Position numbers and translations under genes: made by a program
Shown here: in pieces, positions 16,931-24,614 of the stretch
Layout: every line of letters starts with the position of its first letter
Position numbering within the stretch: position 1 is the first letter of the stretch
Assembly (NCBI RefSeq): GCF_009866655.1
Contig: NZ_CP047420.1
Location: forward strand, 1,054,001 to 1,118,000
DNA length: 64,000 nt
Source: Rathayibacter sp. VKM Ac-2804
GTDB lineage: Bacteria; Actinomycetota; Actinomycetes; Actinomycetales; Microbacteriaceae
Direction of reading: 5' to 3'
The notes under the pieces: model-generated
Databases searched by the model: none
Told to the model about the DNA's origin: nothing
The model's input: the letters and a program-made list of their open reading frames with translations, nothing else

Positions 16931-17221
16931 GTGCTTCGGAGACCGACGCGGGAGAAGCTGCAGCGCGAGCTGGAGGCGATCGACGCCGCGATCGCCGGAC
17001 ATCCGTTCTCCTCCGACGTGCTCGTTCGCCTCCAATCGGTCTTCGCCGAGAGCGACGGCAGTGGGAGGGACGGGCAGCGGATCAACGCGCGCCTGGCGGA
17101 GGAGGGTCTGCCGACCATCCCGGGAATCTGGATCTTCTATGCCCGGAACTTCTCCAGCTGGGGGTGGCTGCACAATCGGCGGCGTGCGGCCGTGCGGAGG
17201 ATCGAGCGGCTCGGGGGCTGA
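16931..17221 (+). CDS. Small charged protein, paralogue B of a tandem pair
   Basis: 96-aa homologue of the protein encoded at 16502, sharing the N-terminal helix pattern (LQRELEAIDAAIAGHPF) and the C-terminal WLHNRRRAAVRRIERLGG. The GTG at 16931 is preferred over one at 16904 because a GGAAGGGA site precedes it and the N terminus (LRRPTREKL) then aligns with paralogue A. The two genes are 147 bp apart with a hairpin between, so this looks like a tandem duplication. No transmembrane helix is certain; the WGWLHNRRR stretch could associate with membranes. Confidence 0.65.
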   Translation: MLRRPTREKLQRELEAIDAAIAGHPFSSDVLVRLQSVFAESDGSGRDGQRINARLAEEGLPTIPGIWIFYARNFSSWGWLHNRRRAAVRRIERLGG

Positions 17222-17319
17222 ACGCGTGTCCGTTCGGACATCCGGATGTGTCCGGAAATCGGTCCGCAAGGGCTTGCGGAGACGGCCGCGATCAGAAGCG
17301 GACGTGACAGACGGGCGTT

Positions 17320-17335
17320 GTTACCGTACCGTTAC
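17320..17335 (+). promoter_or_regulatory. MtrA-like box (GTTAC-N6-GTTAC)
   Basis: Direct repeat GTTACCGTACCGTTAC, whose complement is GTAAC-N6-GTAAC, the pattern known for the actinobacterial response regulator MtrA. It lies about 110 bp upstream of the secreted IPT/amidase-like gene. MtrA controls cell-wall hydrolases in other actinobacteria, which fits. Confidence 0.5.
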
Positions 17336-17442
17336 TCGGAGTGCTTTCGGAGGTCACCCTTAGGGGACTCCGACTCCCGCGTGGTGACATGGCCGCTTCC
17401 CCCTGAAATCCCGCACGCCCCCGCCCCCGTGCGCACCGACCC

Positions 17443-19029
17443 GTGAGTTCCCCTGTGCCCCACAGTTCCACCCGTTCCACCGTGCCCGCTGCCGCCGAGG
17501 TCGCCCCCGCCGACGCTCAGCTCGCACCGCCGCTGACCCGCCGTGAGGCGCGCGAGCGCGAGGGCCGCGTCCGCTCGACCCCGCCCGTCGTGACGCCGGC
17601 AGCCCCCGCCGTCGAGCTCCCCGCCTCCGCTGCCCCGGCCCCGGTCGTCCTCGCCCCCGTCGCGCTCGCGCCGGCCGCCGAGGGCATCCGCCCCTCCGCC
17701 GCCGCCCCGCTGCACCCCGCGAGCGGCGACGTCTTCCCCTCCCGCCGCGACCGCCGGGCCGCCGAGGGGCACCGCCAGCGCGTCGAGCCCGCTCGTCGCG
17801 GCTCGTCCTTCTTCCGCCCCTCGCGCCGGCACCTCGTGCTGGCGATGTCCGGCGGGCTCGTCCTCGTGGCCGCCGCCTCCGGTGTGAGCCTCACCGTCGG
17901 CGCCTCCACGGACGCCGAGTCGGCGACCGCCTCCACCGCCGCCCCGACGGCGACGGCCGCGCCCGTCACCGTCCTGCCGGCCACCACGGCCGACTCCCGC
18001 GTCGTGCTCAGCAGCGTCTCGACCACCACCGGCACCGTCGCCGGCGGCACGAGCGTCACCCTCGCCGGCTCGAACCTCGACTCCGTGGCGACCGTCCGCT
18101 TCGGCGACGCCGAGGGCAGCGTCACCGTCGACAACCCCGACCAGATCACCGTCACCGCGCCGCCCGCGAGCGGCGAGGCCGAGGGAGTCGTCCCCGTCGC
18201 CTTCTTCGACGCCGGGGGAGCGCCGATCACCTTCGACGCCGTCACCGACGCCGCGGCCGCGGTGACCGTCGACGGCACGCCGGTCGAGACGGTGCAGCCC
18301 GCCGTCGACGCGTCGACCGCGACCCAGGAGCCGCTGACGGCGACCGCCGCCACTCCGGCGGCCACTCCGACCGCCGCCGACGCGACCGCCGCGCCGACCG
18401 CCGCCCCGGCCGCCGCCGCGACAGACGCGCAGCCCGCCGAGCTCGTCGCCCCCGCCGCGACGGCCTCGCCCAGCCCGGCCGCCACCGGCGTGCTCGCGAC
18501 CACCAAGGTCGTCGCCTCCGCGATCACCTTCGCCTACACGCCCGATCCGGCGATCGAGGCCGCGAAGGCCGCCGCCGCGCTCGAGGCCAGCCGCCTCGCT
18601 TCGCAGCTCGACTACCTGCAGACCTACTGGTCCGACTACAACTCCGCGCAGTACGGCGTGATCGGCGGCAACGACTGCGTCAACTTCACCTCGCAGTCGC
18701 TGATCGCCCGCGGCTGGGAGATGGACGGCGAGTGGAGCTACTCGCGGACCGGCGGCTACAGCTCGGCCTGGGCCTCCTCGACCGCGTTCAACTCCTACCT
18801 CTCCGCGCACCCGGAGCGGGCGACGCCCCTCACGAACGCGCAGCGCGCGGACGTGAAGCCCGGCGACGTCGTGCAGTTCGACTGGGACGGCTCGGGCGAC
18901 TGGGACCACACCGGCGTCGTCACGAGCGTGAAGGGGAGCACGATCCTGTACTCCTCGCACACCGCCGACAACCTCGACCAGAGCATCGACTCGGCCTCGG
19001 CCGGGCGCATCATGTTCTGGAGCGTCTGA
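17443..19029 (+). CDS. Membrane-anchored IPT/TIG plus amidase-like (Amidase_6) surface protein
   Basis: 528-aa exported protein. A long Ala/Pro-rich cytoplasmic or linker N terminus is followed by one transmembrane segment near residues 130-150 (HLVLAMSGGLVLVAAASGV). An IPT/TIG immunoglobulin-like domain spans about 186-270, an Ala/Thr/Pro-rich spacer about 275-365, and the amidase-like domain about 385-528. The last contains NDCVNFTSQSL with Cys412 as probable nucleophile, GDVVQFDWDGSGDWDHTGVV, and SSHTADN, the signatures of PF12671-type cysteine hydrolases. It probably acts on peptidoglycan or another envelope peptide. The GTG start at 17443 is the only good one. An MtrA-like box lies upstream and a terminator downstream. 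Confidence 0.8.
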   Translation: MSSPVPHSSTRSTVPAAAEVAPADAQLAPPLTRREAREREGRVRSTPPVVTPAAPAVELPASAAPAPVVLAPVALAPAAEGIRPSAAAPLHPASGDVFPSRRDRRAAEGHRQRVEPARRGSSFFRPSRRHLVLAMSGGLVLVAAASGVSLTVGASTDAESATASTAAPTATAAPVTVLPATTADSRVVLSSVSTTTGTVAGGTSVTLAGSNLDSVATVRFGDAEGSVTVDNPDQITVTAPPASGEAEGVVPVAFFDAGGAPITFDAVTDAAAAVTVDGTPVETVQPAVDASTATQEPLTATAATPAATPTAADATAAPTAAPAAAATDAQPAELVAPAATASPSPAATGVLATTKVVASAITFAYTPDPAIEAAKAAAALEASRLASQLDYLQTYWSDYNSAQYGVIGGNDCVNFTSQSLIARGWEMDGEWSYSRTGGYSSAWASSTAFNSYLSAHPERATPLTNAQRADVKPGDVVQFDWDGSGDWDHTGVVTSVKGSTILYSSHTADNLDQSIDSASAGRIMFWSV

Positions 19030-19060
19030 GCCGGAGCCCCGAAGCCCGGAGAGACACGGA

Positions 19061-19097
19061 AAGAGGCCGCCGTCGCATCAGCGACAGGCGGCCTCTT
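19061..19097. terminator. Bidirectional terminator between the amidase-like gene and csbD
   Basis: 11-bp perfect stem AAGAGGCCGCC/GGCGGCCTCTT with a nested GTCGC-ATCA-GCGAC stem-loop. It lies between two convergent genes and has TTCGTCGTT on the plus side and TTTCC on the minus side. Confidence 0.85.
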
Positions 19098-19115
19098 CGT
19101 CGTTCGGGAGAAGCG

Positions 19116-19289
19116 TCAGTTCTTGAAGACGTCCTTGACGTCCTCGCCGACCTTCTTGGTGTGGGCCTTCGTCTGGTCGGCCTGGCCCTCGGCCTCGAGC
19201 TTCTCGTTGTCGGTCAGCTTGCCGACCGCTTCCTTGGCCTTGCCGAGCAGGTTCTCGGCAGCGTTGCGGATCTTGTCGTCAGCACCCAT
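19116..19289 (-). CDS. CsbD family stress protein
   Basis: 57-aa acidic, lysine-rich helical protein typical of the CsbD family, induced by general or envelope stress. The family repeat is clear: NLLGKAKEAVGKLTDN, then EAEGQADQTK. The ATG has AAGGAG 6 nt upstream. It is adjacent to the Asp23/AmaP envelope-stress genes on the same strand, 83 bp downstream, which suggests shared stress control. Molecular role is unknown even in well-studied members. Confidence 0.9.
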   Translation of the reverse strand: MGADDKIRNAAENLLGKAKEAVGKLTDNEKLEAEGQADQTKAHTKKVGEDVKDVFKN

Positions 19290-19372
19290 GAGGGGCTCCT
19301 TCCGTTCGATTCGGTTCGTCCTCCGGCGACGGCCGCTGGAGGAAGTGGTGGGTGAGCGCGGGCGCTCGCGGG

Positions 19373-19996
19373 TCAGGCGACCCGGTCCTCCTTGGAGAAC
19401 CCGGCTCGGGCGCTGGAGGCGACCTCGAGCACGACGGGCAGTCGTGCGCCGAGCAGGCGATCGAGCTCCAGGACCTCCTGGCGCACCGCGTCCACGACCG
19501 TGCGGGGCGAGACCCCACCGCGGGGCAGGACCCGGACCTTGAGCGCCGTCGACGAGCCGTGGCGGTAGGCCGCGACGGTCACGTCGATCAGATCGGTGCG
19601 GCCGGCCAGAGCGTTCTCGAGGACGTCCTCGGCGAAGCCGGTGGCGATCTCGACCTCTCCGGCCACGCCGCTAGACGAGCCCGCGTCGGTGAGGACGGTG
19701 CTCGTGCGGCCGTGGCCGTGCGCGGAGATCAGGACGATCGCGAGCACGATGCCCAGCAGGCAGATCCCGACGATCGCGTAGAGCGGCCACAGCACGGCCG
19801 CGTCGCTCCAGGCGGTGCCGTCCTCCGGTGAGATGCGGGAGACGAGGGCCGCGCCCTGGCCGTCCGCGACGTCGGCGACCGCGTCGCGGACCGGCTGCGA
19901 GACGGCGATCAGGACCAGGCCTGCCGTGACGGCGGCGAGGACGAGGCCGACCAGGAGGAGGATCAGGCGGTTCACGAACCGGTTGCTCGTGGTCAT
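19373..19996 (-). CDS. AmaP-like alkaline-shock membrane anchor protein
   Basis: 207-aa protein with two N-terminal transmembrane helices (about residues 12-32 and 65-90) joined by a short loop. A cytoplasmic domain follows, ending ALKVRVLPRGGVSPRTVVDAVRQEVLELDRLLG, which resembles Asp23-fold sequences. This is the layout of AmaP, which anchors Asp23 proteins beneath the membrane. It is last in a five-gene run, and its ATG overlaps the previous stop (TGATG). Confidence 0.75.
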   Translation of the reverse strand: MTTSNRFVNRLILLLVGLVLAAVTAGLVLIAVSQPVRDAVADVADGQGAALVSRISPEDGTAWSDAAVLWPLYAIVGICLLGIVLAIVLISAHGHGRTSTVLTDAGSSSGVAGEVEIATGFAEDVLENALAGRTDLIDVTVAAYRHGSSTALKVRVLPRGGVSPRTVVDAVRQEVLELDRLLGARLPVVLEVASSARAGFSKEDRVA

Positions 19997-20595
19997 CAGA
20001 TCCTCCCGGAGTCGGAGATGCGGACGGTGGCGCGGGGGGCGGGCGTCGCCGCGATGCGGCTCAGCTCGTCGTCGACGGCGGACTGCACGGAGTCGCGGTC
20101 GACGGTGATCCCCGAGGAGGGGGTCACCTCGATCACGGCGGTGCGGCGGCCGATCGAGGCACGGGTGTCCTCGCGGCGGGAGCGGGCGGCCGTGCGGGCC
20201 GACCGGGCCAGGGAGGACGCGATCACGCCGTCGTCGAGGACCACGGCGAGCCGGTCGTCCGCCACGGTGTGGCGGGCTCGGGCCCCCGGGGCGAGGGCGA
20301 GGACCAGCAGGATCAGCGCCAGCACCGCGGTGCCGACGGCGATGCCGATGATCGCGCCGGAGGCGAGATCCGTCACGCCGACGATCGCTCCGAGGAGCGC
20401 GGACGGCGCGAGCAGCAGGGGAGCGGCTCCGACGATCGCGAGCACCGCCTCCGTCCCGACGTACGCGGCGATCAGGATGATCAGCACGAGCACGACGATC
20501 TGGGCCGCGGAGCGCGAGCTGTGCGTCTCGCGGCGCAGGTAGCGGCGGTACCGCGCGTCCGGGGCCGCGTCGCGGGGGGTGGCTGCGGGGCTCAT
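19996..20595 (-). CDS. DUF6286-type membrane protein
   Basis: 199-aa protein with two hydrophobic segments (about 30-60 and 80-110), a basic cytoplasmic stretch and a C-terminal alpha/beta tail (TVRISDSG). It matches the DUF6286 proteins found in actinobacterial Asp23 operons. Its start overlaps the previous stop by ATGA. Probably part of the membrane platform for Asp23 proteins; biochemical function unknown. Confidence 0.72.
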   Translation of the reverse strand: MSPAATPRDAAPDARYRRYLRRETHSSRSAAQIVVLVLIILIAAYVGTEAVLAIVGAAPLLLAPSALLGAIVGVTDLASGAIIGIAVGTAVLALILLVLALAPGARARHTVADDRLAVVLDDGVIASSLARSARTAARSRREDTRASIGRRTAVIEVTPSSGITVDRDSVQSAVDDELSRIAATPAPRATVRISDSGRI

Positions 20596-20957
20596 GCGAT
20601 CCTCCTCGGGGTGCTGCTGGCAGTGCGGGTGCCGCTGACCCGGAGGTCGACGCGGCTGACGGTGCGCCCGGTGAGCGCCCCCATGCGGGAGGCGACGGCG
20701 GCGCGCTGGCGGTGCAGGCGGTCGAGGAGGCTCTCCCCGGCCGGGCCGGAGCCGTCCGTCACCACCGGGGCGGTGACGGCGAGCGCGAGGCCGCCGCTGT
20801 CGTCCGACAGCCGGACGCGGATCGCGGAGACCTCGACCCCCAGCTCCTCGTGGACGATCGCCACCGCCGTCCGCTCGAGGGAGCGGACGGAGATCGTGAC
20901 GGTCCCCGGCTCCGTCCGAGCGGTCCGCTCGGCGGGACGCTGGTCGAGTGCGGTCAT
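20592..20957 (-). CDS. Asp23/Gls24-like protein, short
   Basis: 121-aa soluble protein with a divergent Asp23/Gls24-like fold: TVTISVRSLERTAVAIVHEELGV, then SAIRVRLSDDSGGLALAVTAPVV, and a final strand SRVDLRVSGTR. The ATG at 20957 is preferred because GGAG lies just upstream; a longer frame runs into the neighbouring genes. Second Asp23-like member of the operon. Confidence 0.7.
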   Translation of the reverse strand: MTALDQRPAERTARTEPGTVTISVRSLERTAVAIVHEELGVEVSAIRVRLSDDSGGLALAVTAPVVTDGSGPAGESLLDRLHRQRAAVASRMGALTGRTVSRVDLRVSGTRTASSTPRRIA

Positions 20958-20965
20958 GGCGACTC

Positions 20966-21193
20966 CTAGCGGGAGGTGGTGCGGCCGCGGAACACGTCCA
21001 CGAGGCTGCGCACGTCGAGCGAGCCGTCGAGTATCCGCGCGATCAGGACGCCGAGCGCCATGAAGACGGCGGTGAGGACGAAGCCCCAGAAGCCGAAGAG
21101 CAGGGCGGCGAAGGCGAGGATCGCGCCGACGACGAGGCCGAGCGTGGTGCTGCGGCCGGCCGGGGCGGGGGCGGGGATGCGGGGGTCGCTCAT
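20966..21193 (-). CDS. Small DUF2273-like membrane protein
   Basis: 75-aa protein with two adjoining hydrophobic segments (about 18-34 and 36-52) and a short basic C terminus (RGRTTSR). Short two-helix proteins of this kind sit between Asp23 genes in many Gram-positive bacteria. The ATG overlaps the stop of the upstream Asp23 gene (ATGA). Confidence 0.75.
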   Translation of the reverse strand: MSDPRIPAPAPAGRSTTLGLVVGAILAFAALLFGFWGFVLTAVFMALGVLIARILDGSLDVRSLVDVFRGRTTSR

Positions 21194-21675
21194 CGGACGC
21201 GGCTCTCGGTCTCGGTGTCGCCCTTGTCCTCGCCGGGGATGTGCACGTCGACGATCGCGACGTTGATCTCCGCGACGGACATGCCGACGAGCTCGGTGAC
21301 GGCCTCGGACACCGCGGCGCGGACCTGGTCGGCGACCGACTGCATCGGCACCGGGTACTCGACGACGAGCGTGACATCGGCGGCGACCTGGGTCTCGCCT
21401 ACCTCGACGCTGACGCCCTGGGCGTGGTCGTTGCCGCCGACGGCCGACCGGATCGCGCCGAAGGCACGGGCGGCGTTGTTGCCGAGGGCGAAGACGCCGG
21501 GCACCTGGCGCGCGGCGATGCCGGCGACCTTGGCGATGACGGCGTCGTCGATGACGGTGCGGCCCTGGGCCGTGCCGGAGACCGTGCTGCCGCCGAGGCT
21601 GGTGACGGTGTCGACCGAGGCCTTGTCGACGCGGGGGGCGGTGGGGGTGGCGGGGGTGCGCGTGCTGTCGCTCAT
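21190..21675 (-). CDS. Asp23/Gls24 family envelope stress protein
   Basis: 161-aa first gene of the operon. The Asp23 domain covers about residues 40-150: VIAKVAGIAARQVPGVFALG, an N-terminal signature, then TLVVEYPVPMQSVADQVRAAVSEAVTELVG and VAEINVAIVDVHI. The low-complexity start and charged tail are common. GGAG lies 6 nt before the ATG. It is divergent from a sigma factor gene 195 bp away, the likely shared control region. Role: membrane-associated envelope homeostasis. Confidence 0.88.
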   Translation of the reverse strand: MSDSTRTPATPTAPRVDKASVDTVTSLGGSTVSGTAQGRTVIDDAVIAKVAGIAARQVPGVFALGNNAARAFGAIRSAVGGNDHAQGVSVEVGETQVAADVTLVVEYPVPMQSVADQVRAAVSEAVTELVGMSVAEINVAIVDVHIPGEDKGDTETESRVR

Positions 21676-21870
21676 GGTGACTCCTGTGCGTGTCGTCGGC
21701 CGCTCGTGGTGCGCGGCCGGGGTCGGGGAGTCCGGCGGGTTTCCCGTCGGGCTGTGCTTTCATGAGTGAGACGGAGCCCGACGGGCGTTCGTCACGGTGA
21801 AGGTCAGAGTTTTTGCTGAGTGTCACCTGATAGTCCATCCGGCTCCCGCCGGTGAGCGCTGAGGAGCGTC

Positions 21871-22419
21871 ATGCCCGGTCTGGAGACGGCGAGCGATGCG
21901 CTCCTCGCCGAGCGCTCCGCCGAGGGCGACGTCCGGGCGTTCGAGGTGCTGGTCAAGCGGCACCAGTCGATCCTCCGCGCCTACGCCTGGCGGCTGACCG
22001 GCTCGCAGGCCGACGCGTCGGACGCGGTGCAGAACGCGCTGATCACCGTCTGGGCCCAGCTCCCGCAGCTGAAGGAGCCGGCGAGCGTCCGGAGCTGGAT
22101 GATGCGGATCGTCAGCCGGTCCAGCGTCGACCTCCTCCGCCAGCGCAGACCGGTCGACGACGTCGACGCCGTCGAGCACCCGCCGGCCCGCGAGCCCGGT
22201 CCGTTCGAGTCGGTCGAGCAGAGCGACGCCATGCGCGCTCTCGCCCGGGCACTGGCCGACCTGCCCGAGACCCAGCGGCAGTGCTGGCTGCTCCGCGAGG
22301 TCGGCGGCGAGTCGTACAGTGAGATCGCCGATCACCTCGGCATCACCGCCACCGCCGTCCGCGGCAAGCTCGCTCGAGCACGGGAGTCGCTGGTCGTGGC
22401 GATGGAGGACTGGCGATGA
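21871..22419 (+). CDS. RNA polymerase sigma factor, ECF-like sigma-70 family
   Basis: 182-aa extracytoplasmic-function sigma factor. Region 2 covers about 10-80 (FEVLVKRHQSILRAYAWRLTGSQADASDAVQNALITVWAQL) and region 4 about 120-180, with a recognition helix in SEIADHLGITATAVRGKLARARESL. Both DNA-binding regions are intact. It is divergent from the Asp23 operon and followed by two Asp23-related genes, so it is probably the operon's regulator, with one downstream product as a candidate anti-sigma factor. Confidence 0.85.
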   Translation: MPGLETASDALLAERSAEGDVRAFEVLVKRHQSILRAYAWRLTGSQADASDAVQNALITVWAQLPQLKEPASVRSWMMRIVSRSSVDLLRQRRPVDDVDAVEHPPAREPGPFESVEQSDAMRALARALADLPETQRQCWLLREVGGESYSEIADHLGITATAVRGKLARARESLVVAMEDWR

Positions 22420-22426
22420 GGGCCTG

Positions 22427-22460
22427 CGATGAAGGAGTCGGCGCGATGAAGGGATCGGCG
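22427..22460 (+). repeat. Tandem 17-bp repeat of a start-codon region
   Basis: Two imperfect copies of GCGATGAAGGAGTCGGC (22427-22443 and 22444-22460) run into the real start GCGATGAC. Each unit carries an ATGA and an AAGG-type ribosome-binding site, so the spacer between the sigma factor and the next gene looks like a slipped duplication of a translation-coupling site. Confidence 0.7.
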
Positions 22461-22462
22461 CG

Positions 22463-23143
22463 ATGACCCCGGACGAGACGCCCGGACGCCCGGACTCCGG
22501 CGAGGACGTCGTGCTGCCGCCCCTGAGCGCGCCGCTGGTCGATCCGGTCGAGGAGACCGACGCGACCGATGCGGAGACCGACGCCGGCGACGCCGTCGGC
22601 CTCGACGAGCTCAGCGACTACCTCGACCGCGGCCGCCTGCCCTACGACCCCGCGATCGAGGAGTCGCCGGAGCACCGCCGCACGCTCCGCGCCCTCGAGC
22701 GCGTCCGCGCCCTGTCCGGTGCGCTGATCGACGACGACGCCGCGCACCTCCCCGTGCCCACCGAGAACTGGTTCGGCTCGATCCTCACCCAGGTGCGGCG
22801 CGAGGCCCGGGCCGGCCGCGACATCCCGCTCGCGAGCACCGACCCCGACGTCGAGCTGACGATCACCGAGGGCGCCGTCCGCGGCATCGTCCGCGAGGCG
22901 GGCGACAGCGTCTCCGGAGTCCTCGTCGGCCGCTGCCGGCTGCAGGGCGACGTCGCCGACCCCGGCGCCGACATCGCGGTCGAGGTGACGATCTCGGTGT
23001 TCTGGGGCGTCCCGATCGCCGACGCGGCGCAGCAGGTGCGCGAGCGGATCCACTCCCGGCTGCTCACCCAGACCGAGCTGCGCGTCTCGACGATCGACGT
23101 GCGCGTCGAGGACGTCTACGTCCCGAACGGGGAGGAGGCGTGA
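22463..23143 (+). CDS. Asp23-fold protein with N-terminal extension (possible anti-sigma)
   Basis: 226-aa protein. Residues 1-60 are acidic and disordered. Residues about 50-120 are helical (LSDYLDRGRLPYDPAIEESPEHRRTLRAL), reminiscent of the short helical sigma-binding domains of anti-sigma factors but without the zinc motif. Residues about 125-220 resemble the Asp23/Gls24 fold (VELTITEGAVRGIVREA, VEVTISVFWGVPIADAAQQVRERI). It follows the sigma factor and overlaps the next gene by ATGA-type coupling. An anti-sigma or Asp23-based sensor role is an inference from order. Confidence 0.65.
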   Translation: MTPDETPGRPDSGEDVVLPPLSAPLVDPVEETDATDAETDAGDAVGLDELSDYLDRGRLPYDPAIEESPEHRRTLRALERVRALSGALIDDDAAHLPVPTENWFGSILTQVRREARAGRDIPLASTDPDVELTITEGAVRGIVREAGDSVSGVLVGRCRLQGDVADPGADIAVEVTISVFWGVPIADAAQQVRERIHSRLLTQTELRVSTIDVRVEDVYVPNGEEA

Positions 23144-23571
23144 CCGGGTCCGAGCCGCGGCCCGTCGCGCCGATCGTGCTGGTGCCCGCGGTCGCTCCCG
23201 GCGAGCCCGCGCCCAGCGCGGCCGCCGTGCTCACCGCCGAGATCCGCGCCCTTGCGGGAGTGGCCATGCTCGTGCCGGCGCGCGGGCAGGTGCGCGACGT
23301 CCTCGCGCACGCCGCGGGCGCGCTGACGCCCTCCACGGTCGACGCCGCGGACGGGCCGCTCGGCGCGGTCTCCGGCGGCACCTTCGCCGAGCCGGTGCTC
23401 GTGCGCGTCCTCGGCGACGAGGTGTCGGTGTCCGCGGAGGTCTGCGTCGCCGCGGAGTCGTCGGCGCCGGATGTCGCCCGGACGGTCGGCTCCGTCGTGC
23501 GCGAGTGGTGCCGGCGCGAGCACCCCGGTCGCCGGGCGCGCGTCGCGATCCGGATCGCCTCCGTCGACTGA
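23140..23571 (+). CDS. Conserved hypothetical, Asp23-like companion
   Basis: 143-aa soluble protein with alpha/beta character and no transmembrane helix. The C-terminal portion (VSVSAEVCVAAESSAPDVARTVGSVVREWCRREH) follows the strand-helix pattern of the preceding Asp23-fold protein. The GTG start overlaps the previous stop by 4 nt, so the two are translationally coupled. I do not recognise a named family. Confidence 0.6.
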   Translation: MTGSEPRPVAPIVLVPAVAPGEPAPSAAAVLTAEIRALAGVAMLVPARGQVRDVLAHAAGALTPSTVDAADGPLGAVSGGTFAEPVLVRVLGDEVSVSAEVCVAAESSAPDVARTVGSVVREWCRREHPGRRARVAIRIASVD

Positions 23572-23617
23572 CGCGGGGGAGCGCCGCCCCCGGTCGACTG
23601 CCCGGAGGGCGAGCCGT

Positions 23618-24550
23618 CTAGGCGCCGTGCTCGGCGAGGAACGCCTCCGTCTCGGCCGCCGTCGGCGTCGAGACCGCCGCGCCGGCCCGGGTGACCGAGA
23701 TCGCCGCGGCCGCCGTCGCCCAGCGGACGAGCTCGACCAGCGCCGCCGGGTCGTCGAGCCGGTGGCCGCCGCCCGCGAGCCGTGCCGCGAAGACGCCGCA
23801 GAAGGTGTCGCCGGCGCCGGTCGTGTCGACTACGGCGACGCGGAACGCCGGCGCGCGCACCGGCTCGCGGTCGCGGACGGCGACCACCACGCCGTCCGAG
23901 CCCAGGGTGACCAGCACCAGCGGGACGAGCGCCGTCAGGCCGACGGCGAGGGCCGTGTCATCCGCCGCCGCGATGCCGCGCTCGGCGCCGAGCTCGCGCG
24001 CCTCGTGCTCGTTGACGATCAGCACGTCCAGCTCGGCGAGCAGCTCCTCGGGCAGCGGGCCGATCGGCGCCGCGTTGAGGACGGTGGTGGTCCCTGACGC
24101 ACGGCCGGCCCGTGCCGCCGCCAGCACGGTCGGGACCGGGATCTCGAGCTGCAGCAGGAGCGCCGAGGCGCCGGCGATCAGCGCCTCCTCCTCCGCGGTC
24201 AGGTCGGTGAAGGCGGCGTTCGCGCCGGAGTCGACGACGATCGCGTTCTCGCCCGCGTCGTCCACTGTGATCTGCGCGGTGCCGGTGCGCTCGTCTCCGC
24301 GGCGCGCGTGCAGCTCGAGCGGCTCCTCCGCCAGCAGTCCCGCGAGCTCGTCGCCCGCGGCGTCGCGCCCGAGGCTCGTGACGAAGGCGCTGCCCGCGAC
24401 CGTGCGGGCGGCGGCCACCGCCTGGTTGAGCCCCTTGCCGCCGGGGAAGGTGCGGGAGTCGAGGGCGAGAACGGTCTCGCCGGGCGCGGGGATGCGGGCC
24501 ACCCGGTGGACGTGATCGAGATTGGCGCTTCCGAGGACGACGAGGCTCAT
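23618..24550 (-). CDS. Ribokinase-like PfkB carbohydrate kinase
   Basis: 310-aa cytosolic sugar kinase. It starts with VVLGSANLDHVHRV and the substrate motif FPGGKGLNQAVAAART (PfkB signature 1), and ends with signature 2 VVDTTGAGDTFCGVFAARLAGG, which carries the catalytic Asp. Ribose is the typical substrate, but 2-deoxyribose or a nucleoside cannot be excluded. The ATG at 24550 fits the fold, and TACCGT lies 6 nt upstream, so it is probably leaderless. A longer start would add an unlikely 17-residue tail. Divergent from the aldo/keto reductase, 64 bp apart. Confidence 0.88.
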   Translation of the reverse strand: MSLVVLGSANLDHVHRVARIPAPGETVLALDSRTFPGGKGLNQAVAAARTVAGSAFVTSLGRDAAGDELAGLLAEEPLELHARRGDERTGTAQITVDDAGENAIVVDSGANAAFTDLTAEEEALIAGASALLLQLEIPVPTVLAAARAGRASGTTTVLNAAPIGPLPEELLAELDVLIVNEHEARELGAERGIAAADDTALAVGLTALVPLVLVTLGSDGVVVAVRDREPVRAPAFRVAVVDTTGAGDTFCGVFAARLAGGGHRLDDPAALVELVRWATAAAAISVTRAGAAVSTPTAAETEAFLAEHGA

Positions 24551-24614
24551 GCTCCGACGGTAGGGCACGCGCAAGGGGCTGCTCGCATCCTCCGGCCGCA
24601 CCTACGGTGGAGGC

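Noticed and set aside
22444..22463. An upstream start of the Asp23-fusion gene at the earlier ATGs at 22429 or 22446.
   Set aside because: Those ATGs are out of frame with the gene; only 22463 opens the conserved frame.
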